DNA of 64,000 nt from Prevotella sp. (GTDB lineage Bacteria > Bacteroidota > Bacteroidia > Bacteroidales > Dysgonomonadaceae), in contig JAITVV010000095.1 in the NCBI GenBank assembly GCA_031285625.1, positions 248,001-312,000 on the forward strand, read 5' to 3'. The notes beneath the pieces are model-generated. The model was not told the DNA's origin. It ran no database searches and worked only from the letters and a program-made list of their open reading frames with translations. This document shows, in pieces, positions 18,873 through 27,443 of this stretch. A program made the translations under genes and the position numbers. Every line of letters starts with the position of its first letter. Within the stretch, counting starts at the first letter, position 1.

Positions 18873-19153
18873 GCAACGCATTAGTAACAGAAGTAAAAAA
18901 ACTCATTCGGGAGGTAGACAAAACACATCGTTATTCAATGAGCCGTATTTATGGGCTGTACAACGAAGTATTTGATAAGGATGAAGAACCACAGTCGTGT
19001 GCCAGCTGCCTGATACGCAAGGTAAAAGAGCTCAGGCTGTGGCTGGAAAACAACAGCGGACAGGAAACTGCCGAAGATATTGAAACTTCAGCCCAACCGA
19101 AAGAAAAGAAAGCACAGAAAACAAAAAAGAGTCGTACCGGAAAAGAACAATAA
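18869..19153 (+). CDS. Small hypothetical protein with Lys-rich tail
   Basis: 94-residue soluble protein. The first 70 residues are helical and contain CASCLIRKVKELRLWL. The last 25 are Lys-rich and disordered (KEKKAQKTKKSR), which suggests nucleic-acid contact. Its stop codon shares one base with the start of the terminase small subunit gene (TAATG at 19151-19155), so translation is coupled. No known family. Position directly before a terminase subunit fits a phage head or packaging accessory. Confidence 0.65.
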   Translation: MSNALVTEVKKLIREVDKTHRYSMSRIYGLYNEVFDKDEEPQSCASCLIRKVKELRLWLENNSGQETAEDIETSAQPKEKKAQKTKKSRTGKEQ

Positions 19154-19638
19154 TGGCACGTGGACAAAAAAAATGTTATACCAACAGGGGCTGTGACGGC
19201 GAGGAACTGATATATCAGCAGCCTAAAGACTTGCTGTCACAGGCTTACAAATATTTTGACTGGTGCAACGACAATCCCTGGCATAAGCAGGAACTGATAA
19301 AGTCGGGTACCAGAGCCGGGGAACTTATTGGGATACCGATTGTCCGGCCATATACACTGGAGGGACTGTGTGTATTCTGCGGGATAAGTACCGGTACCTT
19401 CTGCCATTATGAAGAAAGAGAAGATTTTGTTGCAGTGACAACACATCTGCAGGAGATCATCCGTCAAAACCAGATTGAGGGAGAATGTATAGGAGCATAC
19501 AATACTGCAGTTATAAACAAAATACAGGGATTAGCTGACAAACAGGAAGTAAATATGCCTACAGGACTGACCATAAATGTGATTTCGCCTGAGGCCAAAG
19601 ACAATCTGGAAGCACTTAAAGAATCCCTGTCCAAGTAA
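19153..19638 (+). CDS. Phage terminase small subunit-like protein (gp3 type)
   Basis: 161-residue protein resembling DNA-packaging protein gp3/terminase small subunits of Bacteroidetes phages. Marks are the N-terminal PKDLLSQAYKYFDWCNDNPW, a helix-turn-helix-like region (YTLEGLCVFCGISTGTFCHYE), and the tail with VNMPTGLTINVISPEAKD. The small subunit normally recognises packaging sites and recruits the large ATPase/nuclease. Here no large subunit follows: the next 450 bp are non-phage. It is about 9 kb from the nearest other phage-like genes and 30 kb from the capsid block. Confidence 0.75.
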   Translation: MARGQKKCYTNRGCDGEELIYQQPKDLLSQAYKYFDWCNDNPWHKQELIKSGTRAGELIGIPIVRPYTLEGLCVFCGISTGTFCHYEEREDFVAVTTHLQEIIRQNQIEGECIGAYNTAVINKIQGLADKQEVNMPTGLTINVISPEAKDNLEALKESLSK

Positions 19639-19724
19639 TAATAAAGTTTGCCGATGCGATGATGATACTTAACAAATACAAAAGCCGGTTCTTTTTCATA
19701 TTGGGATATAAGATTTACAAAGAT

Positions 19725-19880
19725 TTATAACTTACTGCTCTTTTTCCATGAAGGCTCTCCATATTTTTTGATCTTATTAGCAGCTCTCTTTTTTAATATT
19801 AAAGCTCTTTGAACCAGAGCACAAACAAACCTGAGGGCAACAAGTACTCCCGGTATCCATGCAGATTTATTTCCTTTCAT
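19725..19880 (-). CDS. Small basic membrane-like protein (51 aa)
   Basis: Short frame from ATG 19880 to TAA at 19725. One hydrophobic helix (IPGVLVALRFVCALVQRALI) is followed by a strongly basic tail (KKRAANKIKKYGEPSWKKSSK). A single amphipathic-hydrophobic segment plus Lys/Arg tail is compatible with a small membrane peptide. It could also be chance: no homologue is known to me. It faces the promoter at 19990-20020, which points the other way. Confidence 0.4.
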   Translation of the reverse strand: MKGNKSAWIPGVLVALRFVCALVQRALILKKRAANKIKKYGEPSWKKSSKL

Positions 19881-19989
19881 AATAAATAGATTTAACTGTT
19901 AATCATGCATCACGAACAATGATTAACATATATTTCTGCGGGCAGACAGAAATATATAACAAGTCTTCAACTCAAAGATATGGAAAATA

Positions 19990-20020
19990 TTTGTTAAATG
20001 GGAATAATATTTTAACTTTG
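19990..20020 (+). promoter_or_regulatory. Bacteroidetes-type housekeeping promoter
   Basis: TTTG at 19990-19993 and TAACTTTG at 20013-20020 with a 19-bp spacer, which is the exact Bacteroidetes sigma-ABfr consensus layout. It lies 66 bp before the start of the gene at 20087. Confidence 0.6.
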
Positions 20021-20086
20021 AGCTGTTAAGATTGTGATACTATGAGAGTGTACTCTCTGCGTGAGCAGCTATATTAATACGGCGAT

Positions 20087-21037
20087 ATGCAAAAGCTTGA
20101 TTTTGTGCAGCATCTGAGAGTTGTAGTAGATAGATTGGATTCGGAAAGAATTGTTAGCCATTTCGATAATAGTATGGTTCCCGGTATAGAAGACTACAGT
20201 TTTACGGAAGTTACTCCTTTGCTATTTTCATCTAAAGTAAACTACGAAAGTTTATTGTTACAGGATGATTATGCTCTGTTCCTAAAAGAAATAGGAGCGG
20301 ATAAGGTGTACAATGAAGATAACCTGGCAAAGGTATCCAGAGCTTTGATTAGAGGCAGCTACTCCGACATATTTAAATCGCCCCAAACCTTGGAACTGTA
20401 TATGTTCCATCAACACCTGATCGGGATGCTTGACACTACCTCAAGTTTATTGTTAAACGATCTGGTGAATAAGGGTTTTGAAACATCTATCAAAGAAGGA
20501 GTTCTTCTGTTTCAGGTAGTTATAGATGAAGATTATATAAGCTTCGAAGAATATATACAGATACTGTCCACCCTGCAAGAGCTGGTAAATGTAACTGGTA
20601 AAATACTGATAAACAAAGGAGATGACTATCAGACCGATATCGTACTGCTCGACTCGGGCAGCGATACCAATATAGGTATACAGACTTTTGCTGAAATAGC
20701 CAAAGCTATATTTTCTATCTTTAAGGAAATATGGGATTATATCACCAATCACGGAATCTATCAGAACGAAAAGAAAAATAAAGCGTTACTCGAGTCCCTG
20801 TCAATAAGAAAAGAAATACAAAAAAATATAAAAGAAGGCATTCTCACCGAAGAGGAAGGCAAAGAATATATGCATTTGGTAAAAACGCGCACCGATAAGC
20901 TTATAGGAATGAAAGTATTGCCGAAACAAATCGTGATGGGAACGCAGACGCAGACACAAACAAACCGTAACCTACTGGAAGAGTTAAAGATAAAAGGATT
21001 CTTAAGTGGTCCGCAAGAAGAGAACAAAGAAGATTGA
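20087..21037 (+). CDS. Hypothetical protein, 316 aa
   Basis: Soluble, acidic, helix-rich protein with no signal peptide. Residues 1-130 are one helical unit. Residues 140-200 look beta-rich (LLFQVVIDEDYISFEEYIQIL, ILINKGDDYQTDIVLLDSGSDT), and the C-terminal 90 residues are Lys/Glu helices ending in a short Thr/Gln run (GTQTQTQTNRN). No family recognised. A consensus promoter is directly upstream, and a secreted protein gene follows after 15 bp. Confidence 0.75.
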   Translation: MQKLDFVQHLRVVVDRLDSERIVSHFDNSMVPGIEDYSFTEVTPLLFSSKVNYESLLLQDDYALFLKEIGADKVYNEDNLAKVSRALIRGSYSDIFKSPQTLELYMFHQHLIGMLDTTSSLLLNDLVNKGFETSIKEGVLLFQVVIDEDYISFEEYIQILSTLQELVNVTGKILINKGDDYQTDIVLLDSGSDTNIGIQTFAEIAKAIFSIFKEIWDYITNHGIYQNEKKNKALLESLSIRKEIQKNIKEGILTEEEGKEYMHLVKTRTDKLIGMKVLPKQIVMGTQTQTQTNRNLLEELKIKGFLSGPQEENKED

Positions 21038-21052
21038 TATTAATTATTTTAG

Positions 21053-21580
21053 ATGAAGCACGAACTTACATTTTTCTTCTTACTTTTTTTATTTTATCTA
21101 AGCCCGGCCAGAGCTCAGGATAATAAAACTATGGATGAGCTGCCAAAAGAACTGATATCTGTATGGGATCCTATTACCCGAGTTCCAGGTATTGCTACTC
21201 TGTTTCATTATGGAAGTGAAATATTACTATATCCTAATCCGGTTGTATACGAAACAGGATACACAAATTGTGTATATGCAGAAACTAAAAACGGTGAATC
21301 ACACCTTACAAGAAGCAAACATTTCACATACTATATATTGGAAGCTATAGTCAATGCAAGACAAACAAATGAAACAAATAAAGCAACTATAGCACAGGAT
21401 TTTACAGAGAAGCTAAGTGGAGCGGAAAGTTCGCTTTCTGCTTATGACGCAAAATTAATTAACAGGCTTATAAACAAGATTGCCTATGCCAAACAAAAAA
21501 GAGCAGACGCAACAATGGACTATGATATCATAGACGCCATTGTAGATAAATGGTATAACGGAATCAGTTCAGAACTGTAA
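21053..21580 (+). CDS. Hypothetical exported protein, 175 aa
   Basis: A signal peptide covers residues 1-21 (cut near SPARAQ). The mature part is helical, with about 150 residues, several Tyr and Lys, and no recognisable domain. It starts 15 bp after the preceding gene, so the two are probably one transcript. Its end overlaps a convergent small membrane gene by 17 bp. Confidence 0.7.
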   Translation: MKHELTFFFLLFLFYLSPARAQDNKTMDELPKELISVWDPITRVPGIATLFHYGSEILLYPNPVVYETGYTNCVYAETKNGESHLTRSKHFTYYILEAIVNARQTNETNKATIAQDFTEKLSGAESSLSAYDAKLINRLINKIAYAKQKRADATMDYDIIDAIVDKWYNGISSEL

Positions 21581-21764
21581 ACCAGAGTACGAGCGCAAGA
21601 ATTGCAACAGCCAGAGATGACATGAACAGATATCCACCAAGTCTGTCCAGTGATTTCGTTTTTTGGGGATGACTGTGTTCTATAAAGCCCGAGGCAAACC
21701 ATACCGCAAGGCTTGAGAACAACAGTAGTGAAGTGATAATTATAACTATAAATACGATGTACAT
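21564..21764 (-). CDS. Small two-helix membrane protein
   Basis: 66 residues with two strong membrane helices (about 3-25 and 45-63) joined by a short polar loop (EHSHPQKTKSLDR). The composition is clearly membrane-protein-like and not that of an antisense shadow. It overlaps the convergent exported-protein gene at 21564-21580. Function unknown. Confidence 0.6.
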   Translation of the reverse strand: MYIVFIVIIITSLLLFSSLAVWFASGFIEHSHPQKTKSLDRLGGYLFMSSLAVAILALVLWFTVLN

Positions 21765-21895
21765 AATTATTGCAATTGTAACAATATTATAACACAGCTG
21801 TTTATTAATTGTTTTTTTATATAACTATTTTTAATTAAAAACGAGAAAATCAAATAAATAGATAATATCCACAAACTAATTTACAAACTAATTAG

Positions 21896-22582
21896 ATGAA
21901 GACAAGTAACCTTTTCAGGCACTTATTTTACCTGCCGTTTGGTATAGTGCTGTTAAGTTGTAGCTCAACACAAAACATGCAACCGGGCCGTTTGATAGAA
22001 GGCTATGTAACAGATGTTAATGGCTTTCCAGTACGGAATATATGTATTGAATCACCTCAGGTAATTCAACACATAGGACACACTGACTATAATGGAAAAT
22101 ATAGCCTGTGGGTGCAAGATAAGGATGAGGTACAACTCACCTTTCACAGCAGGTACAACAAGTTGCCGGACTATGACGGTGCCCTCGAGATCGACGATTA
22201 TGAGGCACAGGAAATACTGGTAAGACGCAGCGATACGCTGGTGAATATAATGATAAAGAAAACTGCCGATCGCGAACGTTGGGATTGGCTGATAGATGAT
22301 GAACTAAGCCGTGCCCGCTATATAGAAGGGCATGTAAATTGTGAAAGCGGGGAAGCGCTCAGACCATTGATATGGGTAGAGGGCTTGCCATTTGTACCAA
22401 GGGAAACGCCTTTTTTCACATACGGAGACGAAGAAGGGTATTACCGGATAGCCATTCCTAGCAGGGACGAAGTCAGAGTAGTTTTCAGACAGGCAGGTTA
22501 TGCACATGAAAACCTGATACTGAAAGAGAACTTTTCAGATAAAATAGATATTCAATTGAAGGTAAAAGCATCAGATATTTAA
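21896..22582 (+). CDS. Lipoprotein with two carboxypeptidase-regulatory-like domains
   Basis: 228 residues, lipobox LLSC at about residue 22. Two beta-sandwich units of the CarboxypepD_reg type follow. The first reads LIEGYVTDVNGFPVRNICIE..., with HTDYNGKYSL at its end. The second reads YIEGHVNCESGEALRPLIW..., with GDEEGYYRIAIPS. Both keep the G-xV pattern and the Y-x-I/L turn of the fold. Such domains are common in Bacteroidetes surface proteins. Exported lipoprotein, function unknown. Confidence 0.75.
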   Translation: MKTSNLFRHLFYLPFGIVLLSCSSTQNMQPGRLIEGYVTDVNGFPVRNICIESPQVIQHIGHTDYNGKYSLWVQDKDEVQLTFHSRYNKLPDYDGALEIDDYEAQEILVRRSDTLVNIMIKKTADRERWDWLIDDELSRARYIEGHVNCESGEALRPLIWVEGLPFVPRETPFFTYGDEEGYYRIAIPSRDEVRVVFRQAGYAHENLILKENFSDKIDIQLKVKASDI

Positions 22583-22620
22583 CAAAGGATAAGATTAGCA
22601 GATAAGAGGGGGGAAAAGAA

Positions 22621-23334
22621 ATGACAAAATTATACTCAACATTAGCAGGCATATATCACGAGATGTATAAGCAGCTTTTTAATTACGACGAAGAGCACCG
22701 TTTTTATGATTCGATATTGAAAAAGTATAACCATCACTCTATTTTGGAAATAGGTTGTGGTTCGGGAATGCTTGCCCGCCGTTTTTTGGCAGGTGGATAT
22801 GACTATACTGGCTTGGATTTGTCCAGCGAGATGTTAGACATAGCCCGCTCGGAAGTAGAGACAGGAAAATTTGTTCAGGGGGATATGAGAAACATTTCAC
22901 TCGATCAGCAATTTGATTCGGTATTGATCACAGGACGATCCATAGCATACAATATTGAAAATGAAGAAGTCGCAGATACATTTGCAGGAATCCACAAAGT
23001 ATTGAATGATCATGGATTACTTATTTTCGATTTCTTTGATGCAGACGGCGTAATGCATAACCTGAATAATTTTGAACATGAAATTCAGATTGGTAGCAAG
23101 CGGATATGCCGGACGAGCCAGTTGAAGAAAAATTTAAAAACCGGATGGACCTGGGATTGGATAGCTCAATATACAATAGAAGAAAACGGAAAAAAAGAGG
23201 AGCACGAGGACTTTGCTACTTTACGCGCGTTTACAAAAGATGAGCTCCGGTTGTTTCTAAAGTTAGCAGGTTTCAAAGTAAAAAGAATACTGGATGACAG
23301 AGAGGTGATTCGTTTGATCGCCGAAAAAGCGTAA
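22621..23334 (+). CDS. Class I SAM-dependent methyltransferase
   Basis: 237-residue soluble enzyme. SAM-binding motif I is ILEIGCGSGMLARRF, motif II GLDLSSEMLDIA, and motif III KFVQGDMRNI. The C-terminal part is the variable substrate region. Similar in architecture to small-molecule methyltransferases of the Methyltransf_25 type. The substrate is not readable. Single gene 38 bp after the lipoprotein gene. Confidence 0.88.
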   Translation: MTKLYSTLAGIYHEMYKQLFNYDEEHRFYDSILKKYNHHSILEIGCGSGMLARRFLAGGYDYTGLDLSSEMLDIARSEVETGKFVQGDMRNISLDQQFDSVLITGRSIAYNIENEEVADTFAGIHKVLNDHGLLIFDFFDADGVMHNLNNFEHEIQIGSKRICRTSQLKKNLKTGWTWDWIAQYTIEENGKKEEHEDFATLRAFTKDELRLFLKLAGFKVKRILDDREVIRLIAEKA

Positions 23335-23692
23335 TTTACCTCATCCGATATACTCAAAAATGCTTTGTTATGACACAAAGCAGCCAGAAACAAAGTGCTG
23401 GTATTTTGTTTCCGGCAACTGATAATAAACCAATATTAGTTAAAAAACAAACCTATTTTTCTATCACAAGAGAAAAAATAGTAACCCCATTGTGAATATA
23501 TGTAAACTTTATACTATGTTTGTGCGTTTAATGTTAAATGGGGGTAATAATAATTAATCAATTAACGTTGAGAATATAAAAAAATAGACTTTACAGATTG
23601 CCTGAACTATCCAGAAATAAAATATAACAACTTGTTAATAAGGATACTATTATAAATTAATTTATTTTGTATACTAATTTTTTTTAAAGTAA
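23335..23692. other. Intergenic region before the tandem barrel genes (358 bp)
   Basis: No coding frame. A stem (GAAACAAA 23387-23394 with TTTGTTTC 23405-23412) after the methyltransferase gene may be a weak terminator. A TATGTTTG -7-like box at 23515-23522 with ATTG 22 bp before it could drive the barrel genes, leaving a long leader of about 170 bases. Confidence 0.4.
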
Positions 23693-24190
23693 ATGAATAT
23701 GAAAAAAGTTTTATTAGGTATTGTTTTAGCAGTAGCCTTTTCTTTAGGTGTACAAGCTCAAACAGGTGAAAAATCTGCTGTTTTTCAAGCTGGTTATCAA
23801 TCAGATCCAGGTCGTTTAATGATTGGCGTGGAAGGGCGTTATAATATCACTAATAATATTCGTATCGCTCCGGATGTATTGTTTTTATTTCCTAAGAATA
23901 AAGTCACCGGACTTGATATAGATATCAATGCACATTATGTATTTCCGTTGGAGAGTAATGTTAGTGTATTCCCATTAGCTGGTCTGGCTATGTTAAACGG
24001 CCGTTATTCTGGCGAAACAATTGCCGGACAAAAATTTGATAGTAAAGGGTTTACAAACTGGGGATTCAACCTCGGGGGAGGGGTAGAATATAACCTGAGT
24101 AGCAATACATTCCTAAACCTTGAAATGAAGTATACATTTAGCGATGCGGACTGTTTCACGGTAGGATTCGGTTACGGAATCAAATTTTAA
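23693..24190 (+). CDS. Outer-membrane beta-barrel protein (paralogue 1)
   Basis: 165 residues with a signal peptide (about 1-23, cut after VQAQ). The mature part is alternating polar-hydrophobic strands with terminal aromatics, typical of the 8-stranded outer-membrane barrel (OMP_b-brl) group, with the final strand ending in F. A second Met three residues in is an alternative start. A close paralogue follows directly, and each has its own terminator of the same sequence type. Confidence 0.85.
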   Translation: MNMKKVLLGIVLAVAFSLGVQAQTGEKSAVFQAGYQSDPGRLMIGVEGRYNITNNIRIAPDVLFLFPKNKVTGLDIDINAHYVFPLESNVSVFPLAGLAMLNGRYSGETIAGQKFDSKGFTNWGFNLGGGVEYNLSSNTFLNLEMKYTFSDADCFTVGFGYGIKF

Positions 24191-24210
24191 AGATTCTACA
24201 TACTATACTG

Positions 24211-24238
24211 AAAAATGGCTCAAGATTGGGCCATTTTT
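24211..24238 (+). terminator. Hairpin terminator after barrel paralogue 1
   Basis: AAAAATGGC (24211-24219) pairs with GCCATTTTT (24230-24238), followed by a T-rich tail. Confidence 0.75.
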
Positions 24239-24272
24239 CGTATTTTAGCGGCTCAATGAAATTATAAAGGAT

Positions 24273-24749
24273 ATGAAAAAGATATTATCAAGTATTATTT
24301 TATTAGTAGCATTCTCGCTGGGGATGCACGCTCAGACAGGAACAAAGGCTTTGATGCCAAAACTGGGTTATCAAACAGAATTCAAAAGATTTGCACTGGG
24401 AGTTGAAGGCCGCTATTTTGTGACAGAAAATGTCCGTATAGCACCGGGAGTAACATTTTTATTTCCGAAGAACAGCATGACAGGCTTTGACGCAGATATT
24501 AATGTGCATTATGTGTTCCCTATACAAGAGGGTTTGTCTGTGTATCCGTTTCTGGGAGGAGCCATGTTGAATAACCATTGGTCTCTCGACGGGGGTTCAA
24601 GAAACACAACAGACTTTGGGATGAATGTGGGTGCGGGAGCACAATATGATGTAATGGAGAACGGTTATGTAAACATTGAGTTTAAGTATACCTTTGTTGA
24701 CGGACCAGACCCCGCATACTTTATGCTTGGATACGGAATCAGATTCTAA
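24273..24749 (+). CDS. Outer-membrane beta-barrel protein (paralogue 2)
   Basis: 158 residues, signal peptide 1-20 (cut after MHAQ). Closely parallel to paralogue 1 along its length (shared motifs GVEGRY, IAPxVxFLFPKNxxTG, INxHYVFP, FxYTF, GYGI). The two genes and their terminators look like a local duplication. The loop between strands differs in sequence, so the surface loops have diverged. Function unknown. Confidence 0.85.
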   Translation: MKKILSSIILLVAFSLGMHAQTGTKALMPKLGYQTEFKRFALGVEGRYFVTENVRIAPGVTFLFPKNSMTGFDADINVHYVFPIQEGLSVYPFLGGAMLNNHWSLDGGSRNTTDFGMNVGAGAQYDVMENGYVNIEFKYTFVDGPDPAYFMLGYGIRF

Positions 24750-24770
24750 AGAATTTCAACATAGTTAATA

Positions 24771-24802
24771 AAAAATGGCTCAATTTTAGTTGGGCCATTT
24801 TT
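24771..24802 (+). terminator. Hairpin terminator after barrel paralogue 2
   Basis: AAAAATGGCTCAA pairs with TTGGGCCATTTTT and is nearly identical to the terminator after paralogue 1, which shows that the duplication included the 3' end. Confidence 0.75.
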
Positions 24803-24999
24803 ATTTTTACACCTTGTCACAAGATTTTACAAAGAAAAATAACAATATAATAAGCTGATTAATAAATATTTACATTTTTAATCCAAAAATAATTATAAAA
24901 AGTTGTAACTATTTCAGGCTACATGACGTCATATTAATAGAAGCGCCTCTTAAAACAAAAAGAATAAAAAATAAAGAAAACAATTAAAAGAACACAGTC

Positions 25000-25407
25000 A
25001 TGAAAGCAAGAATATTATCATTAGTAGCAGTCGTTTTATTATCAGTTGCAGGCGCATATGCATCAAGTCCAAAAACTAAAGTTTACAGCAACATTGATAA
25101 CCAAACAAAAGAATATACATTCGTTGATAGCGAAACAAACAAAGCTGTAAAGAAAGTGATTTATAATTATGATACTAACGGAATCCTACAGGAAAGAGCT
25201 TATTACAATTGGGATGAAGTTCAGGGTTGGGTAAATACACAAAAATACAGCTATGAATATAGCAATGACAAACTGGATACAGTTGTTTATACTGAATGGA
25301 ATAAAGATATGACCGCAACACAGCATATAATATATACTTACAATACAGATGGAGAATTCCTGTCAGCTAAACAAGTAAAAGCAGATAATCTGATGGCAGC
25401 AAAATAA
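25000..25407 (+). CDS. DUF3836-type exported protein
   Basis: 135 residues with a signal peptide of about 21 residues (cut after AYAS). The mature part has the YNYDTNGILQERAYYNWDE and YTYNTDGEF segments, repeated short Tyr-rich beta hairpins typical of DUF3836 proteins of Bacteroides. Envelope localisation is likely; function unknown. Followed by a strong bidirectional terminator. Confidence 0.75.
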   Translation: MKARILSLVAVVLLSVAGAYASSPKTKVYSNIDNQTKEYTFVDSETNKAVKKVIYNYDTNGILQERAYYNWDEVQGWVNTQKYSYEYSNDKLDTVVYTEWNKDMTATQHIIYTYNTDGEFLSAKQVKADNLMAAK

Positions 25408-25443
25408 ACGCCTGATTAATATATTTAAGTCCGTGAATTCAAA

Positions 25444-25478
25444 AAAAATAGAGCTATCGTAAAGGTAGCTCTATTTTT
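25444..25478. terminator. Bidirectional terminator between convergent genes
   Basis: Perfect 13-bp stem (25444-25456 with 25466-25478), with A-run and T-run on the two sides, located between the convergent genes DUF3836 and lpxH. Confidence 0.85.
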
Positions 25479-25498
25479 ATATCCTATTTTGTAATAGC

Positions 25499-26308
25499 TT
25501 ACTCTCCTTCAAATATCTCCAGTGCAAAATTCTCTCCATCGAAAACGCCATACGAAAAGAATTTTATCCAATCTCCCAGGATAACAGTTCTGCACGTTGT
25601 GGAGATCATCAGATCCAGCATTATATGACGATGCCCGAATATAAAGAAGTTAATATTAGGGGCTATCTTTAAATGATTCTTTGCATATAATACCAGATGT
25701 TCTTTATCTTCACCGAAATAATCAGGCATTTCATCATTCTCACGATTGTGGTTCGACCACCATTGGGCAAAACCCATCGTCCATCGCGGGTGAATGGCTG
25801 CGTAGGCAATCCGGCATATCTTACTGTGGAAGATGGCACGCAATATCTTAAACGACCGGGAGTCATCTCCTAAGCCATCACCATGTGCCAGAAAGAATTT
25901 CTTACCATAGATTTCTTTTACCAAAGGCTGGGTGTGCACCACCATACCACATTCCTTCTGCAGGTAGTCGGTAACCCAGATATCATGATTGCCAATGAAG
26001 AAGTGTATTTCTATTCCCATATCTGTGAGCTCCGCCACCTTTCCCAGAAAACGGACAAATCCACGGGGAACAACATTCCTGTATTCGAACCAATAGTCGA
26101 AAATATCCCCTAACAGATAGATCGTTTGCGCATCCTCCTTCACCATATCCAACCACCGGCAGAGTTTACGCTCTACTTCGTGCAAAGGAAAATAACTGTC
26201 ATTGATCTTCACCGATGGCAATGTCATCAGTTGCTGCTTAGTCACATTCTTTTTGTGATAGGCAGACCCCAGATGTACATCGGATAAAAAATATACCTTC
26301 TTCCCCAC
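25499..26308 (-). CDS. lpxH: UDP-2,3-diacylglucosamine diphosphatase (LpxH-like)
   Basis: 269-residue metallophosphoesterase that releases UMP to give lipid X in lipid A synthesis. Metal-binding motifs are all present in order: DVHLGS, GDIFDYWFEY, GNHDIW, HGDGLGDDS, and the final GHRHIM. Cytoplasmic face of the inner membrane. The gene follows the DUF59 gene by 11 bp on the same strand. Slightly longer than E. coli LpxH, as is usual in Bacteroidetes. Confidence 0.92.
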   Translation of the reverse strand: MGKKVYFLSDVHLGSAYHKKNVTKQQLMTLPSVKINDSYFPLHEVERKLCRWLDMVKEDAQTIYLLGDIFDYWFEYRNVVPRGFVRFLGKVAELTDMGIEIHFFIGNHDIWVTDYLQKECGMVVHTQPLVKEIYGKKFFLAHGDGLGDDSRSFKILRAIFHSKICRIAYAAIHPRWTMGFAQWWSNHNRENDEMPDYFGEDKEHLVLYAKNHLKIAPNINFFIFGHRHIMLDLMISTTCRTVILGDWIKFFSYGVFDGENFALEIFEGE

Positions 26309-26319
26309 TCTTCCGTAAT

Positions 26320-26634
26320 TTATAGAAAACCCAGTTCCAGTTTAGCCTCTTCGCTCAGCATATCCTTAGTCCATTGCGGCTCAAATGTAAGGTCCACAAT
26401 TACGTTATTTACACCCGGCACCGATTCTACTTTATATCTCACATCTTCGAGTATAAAGTCGGCAGCCGGACAGTTGGGTGCTGTCAGGGTCATGGTTATA
26501 GTTACATTCTTGTCGTCATCTACCAAAACTTCATAGATAAGTCCGAGATCGTAAATATTGACTGGTATTTCGGGGTCGTAAACTGTTTTCAACATGTTTA
26601 CTATTTTTCCTTCTAATGCTAATAGATCGCTCAT
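26320..26634 (-). CDS. MIP18/DUF59 family Fe-S assembly protein (SufT-like)
   Basis: 104-residue protein of the MIP18 family, which helps in maturation of iron-sulfur proteins. Hallmarks are YDPEIPVNIYDLGLIYEV, then TAPNCPAADFI with the conserved Cys, and VDLTFEPQW near the end. No other suf gene is adjacent here. Shares a minus-strand transcript with lpxH (11-bp gap). Confidence 0.9.
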   Translation of the reverse strand: MSDLLALEGKIVNMLKTVYDPEIPVNIYDLGLIYEVLVDDDKNVTITMTLTAPNCPAADFILEDVRYKVESVPGVNNVIVDLTFEPQWTKDMLSEEAKLELGFL

Positions 26635-26903
26635 ATCAAATTTTTTTTGTCTGTTATAAACAATTTTACATACCTTATAGTTTATAACTGTTCAGTTACA
26701 TTAGTCGTTTTGCGAGACTCGGCATAATTCAAAACAAGTTTTGATTCTGCCCTCACTACTTAAAACGTTCTATATATACAGAGATGCAAAAGTAATGAAA
26801 AAAGATGACTATTTGAATAATCCCGCTATACCTGCTAAGATATGTATTTATACTTTATCTCGGGAGGGCTAATCTATTTTTTTCAGTAAATGATCAAAAG
26901 ACT

Positions 26904-27344
26904 TTACTTGGGTATCAGATGAAACATTTTTGTCTTACTGTTGTAAGTAATATCATAAACCTGCAGGCGGAAACTTCCGGCTTCGGTATTTAATGGCGCA
27001 CCATCCGTAAGGCTATACATAGCATGGCACTGAGGACAAAAATATCCATCAGAATTTGGAATCAACCGTATGTAATCGCCCGCCATATGCGGATATTTTT
27101 CGTTAGGACACACTGCATTGCAGGCATGTGATATGGTTTTGTCCATATCTGTATAAGGTACATAAATGGCATAACGGATCTGTTCTGTAGCGGGATCGGT
27201 AGAGATAAAATATTTACCCAACTCTACTCCTTCTATCTCTTTGAGCTCATCTGCCAAAAAGCTGATTGTAAATATATCATCATCGTCGCTGCTGCAACCG
27301 GAAAGTAGCATAATAGCAAAAAGGAAAAACAGAACTTTTCTCAT
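26904..27344 (-). CDS. Lipoprotein with degenerate Rieske-like C-terminal domain
   Basis: 146 residues, lipobox LLSGC and Asp-rich tether (SSDDDD). The C-terminal half has SHACNAVCPNE, then FCPQCHAMYSLTDGAPLN and SFRLQVYDI. The order and spacing of the Cys/His clusters and the final hydrophobic strand resemble a Rieske [2Fe-2S] domain, but the first cluster lacks the CxH pair and the second is CxxCH instead of CxxH, so a normal Rieske centre is doubtful. Could be another zinc or Fe-S site. Exported lipoprotein; redox role unproven. Confidence 0.65.
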   Translation of the reverse strand: MRKVLFFLFAIMLLSGCSSDDDDIFTISFLADELKEIEGVELGKYFISTDPATEQIRYAIYVPYTDMDKTISHACNAVCPNEKYPHMAGDYIRLIPNSDGYFCPQCHAMYSLTDGAPLNTEAGSFRLQVYDITYNSKTKMFHLIPK

Positions 27345-27390
27345 AATGGTTATAATTTAGTGTGCCAAAGGTAGAAAAAAGAATTAAAGA

Positions 27391-27414
27391 AAGCCTCCTT
27401 TTGAGGGGAGGCTT
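27391..27414 (-). terminator. Hairpin after PKD-like protein gene
   Basis: AAGCCTCC (27391-27398) pairs with GGAGGCTT (27407-27414). On the minus strand it lies 30 bp past the stop of the gene ending at 27444 and is followed by a T-rich stretch. Confidence 0.6.
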
Positions 27415-27443
27415 TTGGTTGAGGGTAATATTTGGTTAGGTTG

